This document shows, in pieces, positions 5,191 to 6,764 of a DNA stretch of 6,764 bases. The stretch's first letter is position 1; the number at the start of each line of letters is the position of its first letter. The notes under the pieces are model-generated. The model did not search any database. It was not told the origin of the DNA and was given only the letters and a program-made list of their open reading frames with translations. The position numbers were made by a program, and so were the translations under genes. This stretch comes from Lachnospiraceae bacterium (GTDB lineage Bacteria > Bacillota_A > Clostridia > Lachnospirales > Lachnospiraceae), in NCBI GenBank assembly GCA_017614185.1, contig JAGACI010000275.1, positions 1 to 6,764 on the forward strand. The letters run 5' to 3'.

Positions 5191-6764
5191 ATGCTATCTC
5201 ACGAAGAATTTCAAAAAATCGGCAAATTATTTCCGGCTGCGTATGGCGTACTCAGGGTAGACGAAGGCAGCGAGGGCGTTACAAGCACATTTGTCTATGC
5301 GAACGAACTTCTTTGCGAACACCTTGGCAAATCAGAGAGCGAGATTGAGGGAACCGAGCTCTATGATCTTATTCCCGATGCACCGAAGGAATGGGGAGAA
5401 TACAATTACAGGGCCGCAATGATAGGCGAAGAGATATCCGATGTTAAGACGAGCGGAAGCGAAGGCGAGTATACCTTATATAAGGTATCCCCGTTTGCTG
5501 AAGACGGATACTGCACAATTCTGATTTCAAACTTCCTTGGCTCGAATGTGACCGAGGATGAACTTAAGATAAAAGAAAGTCACAGCAGACTTGACCATGA
5601 TCTTCTGGCAACAGCCATCAACACGGTTTACCCGATGTGCTTCTTCGGAAACCTCACAAAGAACGAATTCCACATGGTTGACTACGGTGAGAATGTTTTC
5701 TCATCAAACAACAATGCGGGAAGCTTCGACGAACTTATCGAGTATACTTCGGCAACAATTCCCGAGGAGGCTGAAAGAGCCAAATTCGTTGAACTTTTCT
5801 CAAGACAGGCACTTCTCGATGCTTTCGAGAGAGGTGAATCACTTGTCAAACTTCAGCACAGACAGCAGGACGACCTTGGCAATGTTCACTGGGTCGAGAC
5901 CAATGTTGTATTTGTAAAAAGCCATCAAAGCGAGGACATCCTTGAGATGACACTCGTTAAAACAATAGACAGAGATAAGGAAAGTGAGTTCCTTTTAAGA
6001 GATGCCTTAAAGGATGCAGAGACCGCAAACAAGGCAAAGAGCCAGTTTTTGTCAAACATGTCTCATGACATAAGAACTCCCATGAATGCTATTATCGGTT
6101 TTGCCTCAATCGCCGCAAGAAGCATGGACAATCCCGATAAGCTCAAAGACTGCATCAGGAAGATTTCAAAGTCATCCGAAACCCTCCTTTCCATTATCAA
6201 CGATATCCTCGACATGAGCCGAATCGAGAGCGAGAAGATGGAAGTCGAAGAGAACGTATGCAACATCATAAGCCTTGTAAAAGACATGCATACCTTTATC
6301 CAGGGCGAGATGGATGCGAAGAATCTTGAGTTTGACGTTGATACCTCAGGTGTGGTTTCACCCTGGGTTAAGGCCGATACCAAGAAGATTAACAGGATTC
6401 TTATGAATCTTTTATCAAACGCAGCAAAATTCACTCCTTCAGGAGGAAAAATAGAACTCACCTGTTCTCAGGTTCCCGGCAACGGCAACGGTTTCGTTTC
6501 TACCACATTCAGGGTAAAAGATAACGGAATCGGAATGAGCGAAGAGTTTAAAGAACATATCTTTGAAACCTTCACAAGAGAGAGAAACTCGACCGACAGC
6601 GGAATTATAGGAACGGGACTCGGACTTGCCATTACAAAGAGCATGGTTGACATGCTTGGCGGTACGATTAAGGTCGAGAGTACGAAGGATGTAGGCACCG
6701 AGTTTATCATCACCATCATCCTTAAGGAAGACAAGACAAGAGAAGAAGCCGTCGTTACAGAAGA
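5191..6764 (+). CDS. Soluble PAS-type sensor histidine kinase, probably hybrid, 3' end missing
   Basis: The frame is open from ATG 5191 to the window end, giving 524 residues without a stop, so the gene is cut by the window. Residues about 8-115 look PAS-like (VYANELLCEHLGKSESEIEG). Residues about 133-268 form a second sensory segment (TVYPMCFFGNLTKNEFHMVDY, later LQHRQQDDLGNVHWVETNVVFV) of a kind I associate with Lachnospiraceae signalling proteins. A helical linker leads to the H box, FLSNMSHDIRTPMNA, with the phosphorylated histidine at residue 292. Then come the N box NRILMNLLSNAAKF (401-414), G1 VKDNGIGMS (442-450), the F-box region IFETFTRERNS (457-467) and G2 GTGLGLAITKS (474-484). All ATP-binding motifs are intact. 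No membrane helix is visible, so the kinase should sense an intracellular signal. The last residues (about 510-524) are a charged linker, where a receiver domain usually follows in this class, but none is visible. It is divergent from the EAL-HDOD gene. Confidence 0.9.
   Translation, partial: MLSHEEFQKIGKLFPAAYGVLRVDEGSEGVTSTFVYANELLCEHLGKSESEIEGTELYDLIPDAPKEWGEYNYRAAMIGEEISDVKTSGSEGEYTLYKVSPFAEDGYCTILISNFLGSNVTEDELKIKESHSRLDHDLLATAINTVYPMCFFGNLTKNEFHMVDYGENVFSSNNNAGSFDELIEYTSATIPEEAERAKFVELFSRQALLDAFERGESLVKLQHRQQDDLGNVHWVETNVVFVKSHQSEDILEMTLVKTIDRDKESEFLLRDALKDAETANKAKSQFLSNMSHDIRTPMNAIIGFASIAARSMDNPDKLKDCIRKISKSSETLLSIINDILDMSRIESEKMEVEENVCNIISLVKDMHTFIQGEMDAKNLEFDVDTSGVVSPWVKADTKKINRILMNLLSNAAKFTPSGGKIELTCSQVPGNGNGFVSTTFRVKDNGIGMSEEFKEHIFETFTRERNSTDSGIIGTGLGLAITKSMVDMLGGTIKVESTKDVGTEFIITIILKEDKTREEAVVTE

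Noticed and set aside
6063..6734. Minus-strand ORFs of 132 and 88 codons
   Set aside because: Both are antisense to the histidine kinase H, N and G boxes and are rich in Ser/Met/Ile as expected from reverse-complement shadows.
1..6764. CRISPR array, rRNA, transposase or phage genes
   Set aside because: No regularly spaced long repeats, rRNA-like sequence or transposase/integrase motifs are seen on either strand.

Overview
The window looks like chromosomal DNA of a low-to-moderate-GC Firmicute, most likely a plant-fibre-degrading gut or rumen member of the Lachnospiraceae (Butyrivibrio/Pseudobutyrivibrio-like). This assignment is inferred from strong AGGAGG-type ribosome binding sites, the architecture of the galactanase tail, and a histidine kinase whose sensory half and H-box region read like those common in that family. 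No sequence search was run.

Layout. Positions 1-753 (+) are the 3' end of a secreted arabinogalactan endo-beta-1,4-galactanase (GH53): the last turn of the catalytic domain, a bacterial Ig-like domain and a C-terminal galactan-binding-type module. After 52 bases with no visible terminator comes a large MalT-type LuxR-family STAND ATPase regulator (806-3334, +), which may be co-transcribed and could control galactan use. Positions 3335-3769 are a 435-base gap between convergent genes. It carries several nested inverted repeats, one long perfect hairpin terminator, one bidirectional terminator, and a cloverleaf-like element built from small hairpins with GAA loops. Positions 3770-4999 (-) encode a protein with a degenerate EAL domain followed by an HDOD domain. 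A 191-base AT-rich divergent promoter region (5000-5190) separates it from a soluble PAS-type sensor histidine kinase (5191 to the window end, +), which is cut off by the window edge and is probably a hybrid kinase.

How the parts may work together. The left half pairs a polysaccharide-degrading enzyme with a sensor-regulator of the maltose-activator type. The right half pairs a cytoplasmic histidine kinase with a divergently transcribed EAL-HDOD signalling protein. The least explained part is the convergent intergenic region, especially the palindromic element at 3661-3768. It is best read as an uncharacterised palindromic repeat or structured 3' UTR, and not as a demonstrated new system.
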